This document shows positions 13,916 to 20,774 of a stretch of DNA of 23,577 bases, piece after piece. The notes below the pieces were generated by a model that saw only the letters and a list, made by a program, of their open reading frames with translations, ran no database searches and was not told where the DNA came from. The stretch's first letter is position 1; every line of letters begins with the position of its first letter. Position numbers and translations under genes: made by a program. This DNA is from JAKAXG01 sp035702985 (lineage in GTDB: Bacteria > Actinomycetota > Acidimicrobiia > Acidimicrobiales > Palsa-688), in the NCBI GenBank assembly GCA_035702985.1, contig DASSZD010000013.1:1-23577 (forward strand), written 5' to 3'.

Positions 13916-15235
13916 CTAGCCGCCGGCGGATCCGAGCGCCGCCACCGCCCGGGCGAAGACGGCGGCCCGCTCCTGGTAGTTGCGGTAGATCCCGTAGCTG
14001 GGGGCGGCGGGGGAGAGCAGCACCACCCCGCCGGGCGGGGTCCAGGCGGCCGCCCGCGTGACCGCGTCGTCGAGCGAGTCGCACAGCTGCACCGGGCCGC
14101 CGCCGGCGCCCACCGCCTCGGCGATGCGGGCCCCGTTCTGGGGGACGGCCAGCACCAGCGTGGGTGCCCCCCGGGTCGTGACGTAGGCGGCCAACGGCTG
14201 GTAGTCGATGTTGCGGTCGTACCCGCCGGCGATCAGGGCCAGCGGCCGCCCGGCGAACACGTCGGCCGCCATCAGGGTGGGAAGGACGTTGGTGGACAGC
14301 GAGTCATCCACGTACTCCACGCCAGCCACGGTGGCGATGGTCTGCAGCCGGCTGGGCAGGGGCCGGAACCCGGCGGCCGCGGCGGCCAGTTTCTCCGGGT
14401 CGGCGGCGCCTTCCACCCCCGCCTCCACCAGGCACCGGGCTGCGATCAGGGCGTTGGTGACATTGTGACGGCCCCGCAGGCCGAGGGTCTCGACCCACCC
14501 GCACGGGCCGTCGGGGGGTTCGATCCACACCGGACCCGGTCTCAGCCGTTCGGCCCGGGCCCGCAGGCGTTCGTCGGTCCCGTTGGCCACCGTGATCACC
14601 GCCCCCCGGCGCCCGCACAGCGAGAGCTTGTCGTCGTAGTAGCGCTCCAGGCTGCCGTGCCAGTTCAGATGGTCGGGGTGGAGCGAGGTGACCGCCGCCA
14701 CGGCGGGGGACGACCACAGGTCGGTGGCCTGGTAGCTGGAGATCTCGATGATCCACAACTCGGGGTCGGCCGGCGACGCCGGGTCCCACGGGACGGCGCC
14801 CAGGTTGCCGCCGGTGAAGCAGCGCGATCCGAGCGAGGCAGCCAGGTGGCCGGCCACCGCGGTGGTGGTGCTCTTCCCCTTGGTGCCGGTGATGCCGATG
14901 ACCCGGCTGGCGTCCACGCTCTCCAACCACAGCCCGAGGCCGCCCACCACCGCCACCCCGGCCGCCTCGAGCTGGGCCACCTGGGCGGAGTAGCGGGAGA
15001 TCCCCGGTGACTTGATCACCACCTCGCAGCCGCCCAGGGCCTCCAGGCCACCGTCCGAGGTGGCGATCACCGAGGGGCTCGACGGTGCATCGTCGACCAC
15101 GGAGGCGGGGGTGACGCCGAGTTCGGCCAGCTTGGCCAGGCTGGCCCGCCCTTCGGCGCCGACGCCCCAGACGCCCACCCGGGCGCCGGCCAGGTCAGGC
15201 CAGCGCAGCGGCGAACAGGTCGGGCGGGATGGCAT
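13916..15235 (-). CDS. murD2: UDP-MurNAc-L-Ala--L-Glu ligase MurD2
   Basis: 439 residues from ATG at 15235, overlapping the end of murL by 41 bp. Mur-ligase architecture: an N-terminal Rossmann-like part beginning VGVWGVGAEGRASL (20-33), the ATP P-loop ITGTKGKSTTT (115-125), EISSYQ (164-169), HPDHLNWHGSLERYYDDK (186-203) and a C-terminal ligase domain with AGGYDRNIDY and LLSPAAPSYGIYRNYQER. The fold is that of MurD, but the direct pairing with murL assigns it to the MurD2 branch, which ligates L-glutamate (not D-glutamate) to UDP-MurNAc-L-alanine in the cytoplasm. That specificity is inferred from context. It could alternatively be an ordinary MurD; a specificity-diagnostic alignment would settle it. 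Confidence 0.88.
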   Translation of the reverse strand: MPSRPTCSPLRWPDLAGARVGVWGVGAEGRASLAKLAELGVTPASVVDDAPSSPSVIATSDGGLEALGGCEVVIKSPGISRYSAQVAQLEAAGVAVVGGLGLWLESVDASRVIGITGTKGKSTTTAVAGHLAASLGSRCFTGGNLGAVPWDPASPADPELWIIEISSYQATDLWSSPAVAAVTSLHPDHLNWHGSLERYYDDKLSLCGRRGAVITVANGTDERLRARAERLRPGPVWIEPPDGPCGWVETLGLRGRHNVTNALIAARCLVEAGVEGAADPEKLAAAAAGFRPLPSRLQTIATVAGVEYVDDSLSTNVLPTLMAADVFAGRPLALIAGGYDRNIDYQPLAAYVTTRGAPTLVLAVPQNGARIAEAVGAGGGPVQLCDSLDDAVTRAAAWTPPGGVVLLSPAAPSYGIYRNYQERAAVFARAVAALGSAGG

Positions 15236-16571
15236 GGTCCCCGAGGGGCAGTAGGAGGCGGTCGGCGGCAGCCCGGGCGGCCGACGCAGCGGCGCCCATC
15301 TCGGCCATCAGGGCTTGCAGCACCTCGGTGCCGGCCCGGTCGGGGCGCTCGACGGCCAGGGTGGTGGCCGTGCGGCACTCGTCGACATCGCCGACGCACT
15401 CGAACGGCTTGATCCCCTCGCCCAGGCCGACCAGCACCCGGAACTGGGGGAGCAGCGTGGCGTCCCGCAGCGGTTCGCGGCCGTCGAAGATGGATTCCAG
15501 GGCGGCGGCGGGCAGGAACGGCGACAGGATCAGGTCTATGAAGCAGCACTTGTCGCAGCGGCCGCACCAGCCGTCCAGGCGCTGGGCCGGGTCGAGGTAG
15601 AAGGCCCGGTTGCAGCTGTGGACCACATGGTGGAACCGGCTCAGGTCGGCGAAGCGGCGGCCCACCCACAGCTCGCTGAAGGGGCGTAGCAGCGAGAACC
15701 ACTCCACCGCCCCGCCCACCGACCCCGCCAGCACGGCCCGGAAGTCCCGCTCGTAGCCGAAGCTCTTGGAGTACTGGTGGTTGACCGACCAGCCGTCCAC
15801 CTCCAGGTTCCCCCGGCTGGCGGACCATTCGTTGGACATGACCACCTCCGGCCGGCCCCGCAGGGCGGCGACCAGCACGGCCACGGCGGAGATGACGGCG
15901 GTGATGGGGACGTGGCCGTTGAGTACCGTGCCGGCCCGGGCCAGGGCGACCAGGCTCTGGTCGATCTCCCGCTCGGCCCGCAGCAGCGGCAGTCCGGTCA
16001 CCTCGGCGGCCGACTCGATGGCCTGGAAGCGGATCCCGGGCCGGTTCACCACGAACAGCGCCGGGTTCGGGCGGTGGGCGGCGACCAGGTCGGCCGTGAC
16101 GATGGAGTCGATCCCGCCGCCGAAGGGGATCAGCGGGCCGCCCGGCGGGGCGGTTTCTCGCGCGGTGGCGGCGGGAAGGTCCTCGGCGCCGCCCACGATC
16201 CGCAGGTCGCTGAGGTCGATCCCGTTGCGGTAGGAGAACTCCCCCAGGCCGCCGAGGTAGTAGCGGCGCAGGAACTCCCGCTCCCCGGGCCGGACAGGTG
16301 TGCTTCCCAGGTCGATGAACGGCGGGGCGCCGGCCTTGTAGTAGGACACGCCGGCCAGCAGGTGGACCAGGCGGGCCGCTTCGAGGGCGGCCGGTGACCA
16401 GGTGAGCCCCCCGCCGACGCTCACCACCTCGGTGAAGGTCCGGTCGTCGAGCTGGTACGAGCAGCGCAGGACACCGGCCGCCCGGTCGACGTGGAGCGGT
16501 CCGTAGCTGAACCGCTGCGCCCGGGCCCGGTCCGGTGGTCGGGCGGCGTGGACTGGTGTGGGCGTATCCAA
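15195..16571 (-). CDS. murL: UDP-MurNAc-L-Ala-L-Glu epimerase MurL
   Basis: 458 residues from TTG at 16571 (start uncertain; no good ribosome site). MurL epimerises the terminal L-Glu of UDP-MurNAc-L-Ala-L-Glu to D-Glu in an ATP-dependent reaction, so the wall stem gets D-Glu without glutamate racemase. Family hallmarks: LLAGVSYYKAGAPP (71-84), LGGLGEFSYRNG (106-117), a PP-loop-like PFGGGIDSIVTADL (149-162), VMSNEWSASRGNLEVDG (244-260) with WSVNHQYSKSFGYE, and a cysteine cluster WCGRCDKCCF (335-344). In described members the PP-loop commonly has K where I154 lies here; this is from memory. It overlaps murD2 by 41 bp and begins 43 bp after the degenerate PGK gene, so all three are probably co-transcribed, with a possible internal promoter. 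Confidence 0.9.
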   Translation of the reverse strand: MDTPTPVHAARPPDRARAQRFSYGPLHVDRAAGVLRCSYQLDDRTFTEVVSVGGGLTWSPAALEAARLVHLLAGVSYYKAGAPPFIDLGSTPVRPGEREFLRRYYLGGLGEFSYRNGIDLSDLRIVGGAEDLPAATARETAPPGGPLIPFGGGIDSIVTADLVAAHRPNPALFVVNRPGIRFQAIESAAEVTGLPLLRAEREIDQSLVALARAGTVLNGHVPITAVISAVAVLVAALRGRPEVVMSNEWSASRGNLEVDGWSVNHQYSKSFGYERDFRAVLAGSVGGAVEWFSLLRPFSELWVGRRFADLSRFHHVVHSCNRAFYLDPAQRLDGWCGRCDKCCFIDLILSPFLPAAALESIFDGREPLRDATLLPQFRVLVGLGEGIKPFECVGDVDECRTATTLAVERPDRAGTEVLQALMAEMGAAASAARAAADRLLLPLGDHAIPPDLFAAALA

Positions 16572-16580
16572 AGCCCTGAC

Positions 16581-16586
16581 AGGTTA
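16581..16586 (-). promoter_or_regulatory. -10-like TAACCT upstream of murL
   Basis: On the minus strand TAACCT ends nine bases before the TTG start. Initiation seven bases downstream would leave a leader of only about three bases. It lies in the 43-bp gap after the PGK-like gene and could give murL-murD2 an internal promoter. Confidence 0.35.
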
Positions 16587-16614
16587 CCGGCCGGCCCGGG
16601 TCCGGCCGCCCGGC

Positions 16615-17715
16615 CTACCCGCTCCGGCGCAGGGCCATCAGCGCCGGCAGGTCCCCGTTCTTCAGCAGCTCGAGTGCGGGGTCGGTGGCCGTGATGATCC
16701 GGGCGGAGGCGGGTACCTGCCGGTTGGCGTCCAGGGCGGACACCAGCGCCTCGCCGCCGAGCACCGCCGGACCCGGTCCGAGGGCCGCGCCCACCGCCTG
16801 CGTCCCCGCCCCGAACCGGGGGTCCTCCACCTGGCCGAGCGAGCCGCTCCACAGCAGCGTGCTGGCGCCCTGCACCATCTCGGCGAAGCGCACCTGGCTG
16901 CGGGGACCGATATCGACGACCTGCCCGTCGGGGTGCTGGCCGGCGGCCGCCACCTCGACCGATCCGTCCGGGCGGAGCCACACCAGATCGAGCGGGAGCT
17001 GCACCGGATGCTGCACCCGCTCCGCCAGCCCGTACACCCGGCGGCACTCGGTCAGGAACTCCTGCGAGGCCCCGTCCGCCGGCTGCTTGCCGATGGCCTG
17101 CAGGAACGGCAGGGCCATGGCCCCGCCGATCACCAGGCTGTCGGCTCGCAGGACCAGCCCCTCCAGCCCGTGCAGGCGGGGGTAGGAGCGGTTCCCGCCG
17201 AGGACGGCCACGAACATCCGCTCCGGGGCGGTGAGCAGGGGACCGACGGCGTCCAGATCGTGCTGGACGGTGCGCCCCATGGCCGACGCCAGGCGGGCCG
17301 GCGGCAGAACCAGCGACGGCAGCGGCAGGTAGGACCACTGGAAGCTGTCGTTGACGAACAGGTCGTGGGACCCGACCAGGGCCTCGATGACCTCCGGGTC
17401 CTCGGCCGACGCGCCGCCGCCGGCGGTGTCGTCGGCGACGGCCACGCCGGGCAGGAGCGCTTCCAGGACCTGGCGGACGCCGGCGAAGCGGCTGGCCTCC
17501 TCCTCCGGGTCGGCTCCTCCAGCGTCGCCGCACACGGTGATCTTGGCGCCGCGGTCGGCCAGCCAGTCCAGGGTGTCGGCCAGCTCGCCGGCCCGGTACC
17601 GGGCCATCAGCCCACCGCGATCGGCGCCGAGCGGCAGGTCCAGGGTGGCCCGTACCAGCACCCGCTTGCCGGCCGGGTCGGGCAGGTCCTCGAGGGTCGG
17701 GACGGGCGCAGGCAC
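16615..17715 (-). CDS. degenerate phosphoglycerate kinase homologue (probable pseudoenzyme)
   Basis: 366 residues from GTG at 17715 with AGGAGA eight bases upstream; real PGKs have about 390-400. The PGK frame is recognisable throughout: GKRVLVRATLDLPL (16-29), LADRGAKITV, LFVNDSF (119-125), FVAVLGG (168-174), DSLVIGGAMALPFLQAIGK (192-210), VVDIGPRS (266-273), TLLWSGSLGQVED (286-298), GTQAVGAAL. Nearly every catalytic signature is changed: VDFNVP is ATLDLP, SHLGRP is GDAGGA, the LLENxRF block is missing, AHRAH is absent after VNDSF, LGGAKVSDK is LGGNRSYPR, and the GGGDS and TGGGAS loops read GGEALVS and TATDPAL. The reading frame is open and has a ribosome site, so it is a conserved protein, not a decaying gene. 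A regulatory, scaffolding or new-substrate role in the murL-murD2 operon is inference. Confidence 0.85.
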   Translation of the reverse strand: MPAPVPTLEDLPDPAGKRVLVRATLDLPLGADRGGLMARYRAGELADTLDWLADRGAKITVCGDAGGADPEEEASRFAGVRQVLEALLPGVAVADDTAGGGASAEDPEVIEALVGSHDLFVNDSFQWSYLPLPSLVLPPARLASAMGRTVQHDLDAVGPLLTAPERMFVAVLGGNRSYPRLHGLEGLVLRADSLVIGGAMALPFLQAIGKQPADGASQEFLTECRRVYGLAERVQHPVQLPLDLVWLRPDGSVEVAAAGQHPDGQVVDIGPRSQVRFAEMVQGASTLLWSGSLGQVEDPRFGAGTQAVGAALGPGPAVLGGEALVSALDANRQVPASARIITATDPALELLKNGDLPALMALRRSG

Positions 17716-17734
17716 GGGTGCAGTCTCCTGGTGC

Positions 17735-17750
17735 GGCGGGCTGTCCCGCC
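17735..17750 (-). promoter_or_regulatory. hairpin just upstream of the PGK-like ribosome site
   Basis: GGCGGG and CCCGCC form a perfect 6-bp stem with a four-base loop. In minus-strand mRNA it ends three bases before AGGAGA, close enough to affect ribosome access. No competing pairing with the ribosome site was seen. Confidence 0.35.
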
Positions 17751-17890
17751 AGGGGACGAAAGCCCATTTGGGGGCGGCGTCGGGGCGGGGGAGCCGGCCC
17801 GGGACTCAAGTCGGCCGGGGGGCGGTGCCGATCTAACCCTTCAGGACGGCCGCCGGCGGAGGTGGCCGCACGAACCCGAGGAGCAGCCCC

Positions 17891-19363
17891 GTGCCCAGCA
17901 AGAGCCAGCCCGGATCCGGCCGCGGAGGTGGCCCGCGGGCGGCCCGCCGCTACCGGGGGTCGGTCGCCTCTGCGGCCGCGGCCGCTGTCGGTCTGGTCTC
18001 CGCGGCCGGCGTCACCGTCTCCCCCGGGGCGGCGGCCGCCGCCGGCCTCCACACCTCCGCCCGCGCGGCGGCCGTCGGCGTCACCGCGTCCGCCCGGGTG
18101 GCGGCCGCTGCCGGCGGGTCGGCGCCCGCCGGCGAGGCGTACAGCCTCCTGACCGCAGCCGGCCGGATCGTCGGCTACGGCGGGGGGTTCACCAGCAGCG
18201 TTCCCGCCCCCGTCTCCCCGGTGGTGGCGGTGGCCTCCACCCCCGACGGTCACGGCGCCTACGCCGCCGAGTCCGACGGGGCGGTGGTGGCGCTAGGTGA
18301 CGCCGTCTACCACGGCTCCATGGCCGGCACCCCGCTCAACAAGCCCATCGTGGGCATCGCCGCGGACCCGGCCGGCGGCTACTGGCTGGTCGCCTCCGAC
18401 GGCGGCATCTTCAGCTTCGGCGGCGCCCGCTTCTACGGGTCGGCCGGGAGCATCCACCTGGCCCAGCCCATCGTGGGCATGTCCGCCACCCCCGACGGCC
18501 ACGGTTACCGGATGGTGGCCGCCGACGGCGGCATCTTCGACTACGGCGACGCCACCTTCTACGGCTCCACCGGCGGCACCCGGCTCAACCGGCCGGTGGT
18601 GGGCATGGCCACCACCCCCGACGGCGGGGGTTACTGGCTGGTGGCCTCCGACGGGGGCATCTTCACCTTCGGCGACGCCGGCTTCTACGGCTCCACCGGC
18701 GGCACCCGGCTCAACCGGCCGGTCATCGCCATGGCCCCCACCGCCGACGGTCACGGCTACTGGCTGCTGGCCGCCGACGGGGGGGTCTTCGCCTTCGGCG
18801 ACGCCCCCTTCCTCGGGTCCGCGGCCAACCTCGGGGTGCCCGTTCTCGGGATGGCCATCGGATCGGCGGACAACTACGACGATCCGCTGCGGGCCGTCAC
18901 CGGGTTGCGCCCGGAGCGGGTCGACGAGGGGGTGGACTACGGCGGGTCGGGCCCCATCTACGCCCTCGGTGACGGGGTCGTGACCTCGATCGCCGGCAGC
19001 TGGCCCGACGGCACCTACATCTCCTACACGCTCACCGACGGCCCGGCGGCCGGCAGGAGCGTCTACGTGGCCGAGAACGTCACCCCGTCGGTCACCGTGG
19101 GCCAGACCGTCACCGCCAACACGGTGCTCGGCGTACTGCATGACGCCTACCCCGACATGGAGATCGGATGGTCGGCCGACCGCTACGGGGACACCATGGC
19201 CGCCGCCGCCGGCCAGTGGACCTCCGCCGACGATGCCGCCTCCCGGCCCTCGGCATACGGGGTCAACTTCAACCAGCTGCTGGTGTCCCTGGGCGCCCCG
19301 TCGGGGGTCTTGGTGCAGCCCACCGTCACCGGCTCCCTGGCCGCCGGCTGGCCCACCTGGTAG
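17891..19363 (+). CDS. secreted protein: propeller-type repeats plus zinc-site-less M23-like domain
   Basis: 490 residues from GTG, with GAGGAG at 17878-17883. A long basic, Ala-rich N-terminus (1-about 75) holds a signal-like segment after RAARRYRGS. Residues 81-323 carry about six blades of the 42-residue repeat (GYWLVASDGGIFTFGDAxFYGSxGGTRLNRPVVGMA), the same family as the 7644-8996 protein. From about 335 the sequence follows an M23 peptidase/LytM-like beta fold: VDEGVDYGGSGPIYALGDGVV, SVYVAENVTPSVTVGQTVTANTVLGVLHD, MEIGWSA. The zinc-binding positions are not histidine: the HxGxD-like position reads DEGVDY, and the HLH and HLHFE positions read YVAENV and MEIGWS. It is therefore probably a binding module, not a protease. 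It diverges from the PGK-like/murL/murD2 operon. Confidence 0.78.
   Translation: MPSKSQPGSGRGGGPRAARRYRGSVASAAAAAVGLVSAAGVTVSPGAAAAAGLHTSARAAAVGVTASARVAAAAGGSAPAGEAYSLLTAAGRIVGYGGGFTSSVPAPVSPVVAVASTPDGHGAYAAESDGAVVALGDAVYHGSMAGTPLNKPIVGIAADPAGGYWLVASDGGIFSFGGARFYGSAGSIHLAQPIVGMSATPDGHGYRMVAADGGIFDYGDATFYGSTGGTRLNRPVVGMATTPDGGGYWLVASDGGIFTFGDAGFYGSTGGTRLNRPVIAMAPTADGHGYWLLAADGGVFAFGDAPFLGSAANLGVPVLGMAIGSADNYDDPLRAVTGLRPERVDEGVDYGGSGPIYALGDGVVTSIAGSWPDGTYISYTLTDGPAAGRSVYVAENVTPSVTVGQTVTANTVLGVLHDAYPDMEIGWSADRYGDTMAAAAGQWTSADDAASRPSAYGVNFNQLLVSLGAPSGVLVQPTVTGSLAAGWPTW
18557..18723 (+). repeat. exact 41-bp coding repeats with 126-bp period
   Basis: Positions 18557-18597 are identical to 18683-18723 over 41 bases, offset 126 bp (42 codons). 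They encode the FYGSTGGTRLNRPV part of two successive blades, showing recent blade duplication or homogenisation. Confidence 0.88.
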
Positions 19364-19494
19364 CCGTCACAGGTCCGGCCGGATCTTCTGACGAAAGTCC
19401 CGGCCATCCCGGGTAGAAAGCCCCTTAAGCGCGCCGGCCGGCAGGCTGAGAATGACCGGAAGAAAGCAGAACCGACAGGGATAGCGAGGACGAG
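19364..19494 (+). promoter_or_regulatory. structured leader of the 48-residue gene
   Basis: 131 bp between two plus-strand genes. CCCGG-CCATC-CCGGG (19399-19413) is a 5-bp hairpin. CCGGCCGG occurs at 19375-19382 and again at 19434-19441; the two are self-complementary and can pair to enclose the hairpin. A purine-rich stretch with GAGGA (19486-19490) gives the ribosome site. I cannot assign it to a known riboswitch class. Confidence 0.35.
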
Positions 19495-19641
19495 ATGGCA
19501 ACCGTCGACACGATCGCTGAAGCCCGCAGGCGGTACCGGGACTCGGCGAAGTCCCGTTGGGACTGGATGCTCTACGTGCAGACGGTGGAGAGTCTGCGCA
19601 GACAGGGCGGAGGGAGCGCCGAACCGGCTCCCGAGCGCTGA
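19495..19641 (+). CDS. small hypothetical protein, 48 residues
   Basis: ATG with GAGGA four bases upstream. The peptide begins MATVDTIAEARRRYRDSAKS, continues RWDWMLYVQTVESLRRQG, and ends in a Gly/Ala/Pro/Glu tail. It is a charged, amphipathic helical protein with a Trp-Asp-Trp-Met-Leu-Tyr core and no signal or membrane segment. A good ribosome site, an ATG and non-random hydrophobic spacing make it credible despite its size. I do not recognise the family. It is followed after 82 bp by the convergent ArsR-type gene, so it is last in its transcription unit or stands alone behind the structured leader. Confidence 0.6.
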   Translation: MATVDTIAEARRRYRDSAKSRWDWMLYVQTVESLRRQGGGSAEPAPER

Positions 19642-19701
19642 CCGCCGGCCGGCGGGGTGGCGGCGGCTCCCCTCACCGGCCGGCGCCCCCCGGAGCGCCT
19701 C

Positions 19702-19721
19702 GAAGCCGCCGGTGGGGCTTC
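19702..19721 (-). terminator. hairpin after the ArsR-type gene, possible terminator
   Basis: GAAGCC and GGCTTC form a perfect 6-bp stem with an 8-base loop, immediately downstream of the TGA of the regulator gene. There is no U-tract, so intrinsic termination is uncertain. Confidence 0.35.
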
Positions 19722-19723
19722 CG

Positions 19724-20707
19724 TCACTGGCCGGCGCCCCCGAGCAGGTCGGTGCCCAGCCCGGTCCGCTCGTAGAGGACCGCGTGACCGTGCCGGGTGG
19801 CGGACAGCAGCCCGGCGTGGCGGAGGGCGAGGAGATGTCCGGACGCCCCGGCCGGGCTGATACCCAGCCGGGCCGCCACGGCCTGGGTGGAAGCGGGGTG
19901 GTCCAGGCCGGCCAGCACCGTGGCCCGGGTGCGGCCGATGAGCCGGGCCAGCGCCTCGGGTGGCGCCGGCCGGTCCAGCCACAGTTCGGCGGTGCCGCGC
20001 GCCGGGTAGGCGATGGTGGGCTGCCAGGGCTCGTCGACTATGGCGGCCACCGCCGGGCGGAGGTAGGCGCTGGGCATGAGCACCAGGCCCCGGGTGCCGA
20101 TGTCGTAGCGGGCTCGGCTGCCGTCGCCGACCCATAGGCCGGTCTCCGACCAGCGGATGCGGGGGTGCAACTCGTCGAGGACCCGGCGCAGCCCGTAGCG
20201 GGCCAGCCGGCGGGACCGTTCCTGGATGTCCCGGTCGAGGAGGGCCCTGACCCGGGGCCAGAAGGGGGACAGCAGCTCCGTCCACACCTCCTCCAGGCGG
20301 TCGGCCAGCAGGTCCCGGGCGGCCGCCGGGTCGCCCAGGTAGGAGTCCACGATGCTCCGGTGGCGGCCGTTCCCCAGGGTCTGTCTGCACCGCAGCAGCT
20401 CCCGCTCGACCTGCTCCGGCGGTGTGGCCCGCACCTCGTCCAGCTGGTCGGCCGGGCGCGGCGCCGAGGTCCGGGGCGGAGGGGTCAGGAAATCCGGGAT
20501 GAAACCCTTGAGCGGCTGGACCGCCATCAGCGGCTCCAGGTCCACCCGCTCCAACCGGTCGGCGACCAGCTGGTGCCAGGCCCGGTGGTACGGGCCGGCG
20601 GCCTGGTCGTAGAAGCTGCGGACGGCGTGCATGGCCTCCCACAGCGGCGACCAGGCGAAGCGCACGGACAACACGTCGTCCACGCCGGTCGCGGCCAGCA
20701 CTGTCAC
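19724..20707 (-). CDS. ArsR-family regulator with N-terminal DUF5937-like domain
   Basis: 327 residues from GTG at 20707. The first 240 residues form a helical then mixed domain (SVRFAWSPLWEAMHAVRSFYDQ, HRAWHQLV, LKGFIPDFLTPPP, ...GLVLMPSAYLRP) characteristic of actinobacterial ArsR-type regulators whose N-terminal domain is called DUF5937. The C-terminal winged helix (about 250-315) reads ALARLIGRTRATVLAGLDH, STQAVAARLGISPAGASGHL, LRHAGLLSATRHGHAVLYERT, with no metal-binding cysteine pattern, so the ligand is probably not a metal. It is divergent from an MFS gene across 67 bp, the usual layout for a repressor controlling an exporter. A TATCTT element ends seven bases before the start. Confidence 0.85.
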   Translation of the reverse strand: MTVLAATGVDDVLSVRFAWSPLWEAMHAVRSFYDQAAGPYHRAWHQLVADRLERVDLEPLMAVQPLKGFIPDFLTPPPRTSAPRPADQLDEVRATPPEQVERELLRCRQTLGNGRHRSIVDSYLGDPAAARDLLADRLEEVWTELLSPFWPRVRALLDRDIQERSRRLARYGLRRVLDELHPRIRWSETGLWVGDGSRARYDIGTRGLVLMPSAYLRPAVAAIVDEPWQPTIAYPARGTAELWLDRPAPPEALARLIGRTRATVLAGLDHPASTQAVAARLGISPAGASGHLLALRHAGLLSATRHGHAVLYERTGLGTDLLGGAGQ

Positions 20708-20774
20708 CCCCCCGAAGATACGCCCCGGAGCGAATCAATTCCGGCCCGGTGTCACGCCCCGCCAACCTGGGCCG
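20708..20774. promoter_or_regulatory. divergent promoter region with operator-like palindrome (20725-20744)
   Basis: Within 67 bp, GAAT-CA-ATTC (20732-20741) is a perfect palindrome nested inside CCGGA (20725-20729) and TCCGG (20740-20744). It is the AT-richest spot of the region. TATCTT (20715-20720, minus) precedes the regulator start, and CAACCT (20763-20768, plus) ends six bases before the MFS GTG. The palindrome would let the ArsR-type protein block both promoters. Confidence 0.45.

Noticed and set aside
13763..15010. 415-codon plus-strand open frame
   Set aside because: Antisense shadow of murD2; low-complexity composition.
16421..18253. 610-codon minus-strand open frame
   Set aside because: Arg/Gly/Pro-rich shadow of the PGK-like gene in another frame; the 16615-17715 frame carries the family motifs.
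19441..19494. Resemblance of GGCTGAGA...GAACC...GGATAGCGAGGA to a TPP riboswitch
   Set aside because: Only fragments of the conserved boxes match, the CCTGAT core is missing, and the downstream 48-residue protein has no thiamine link.
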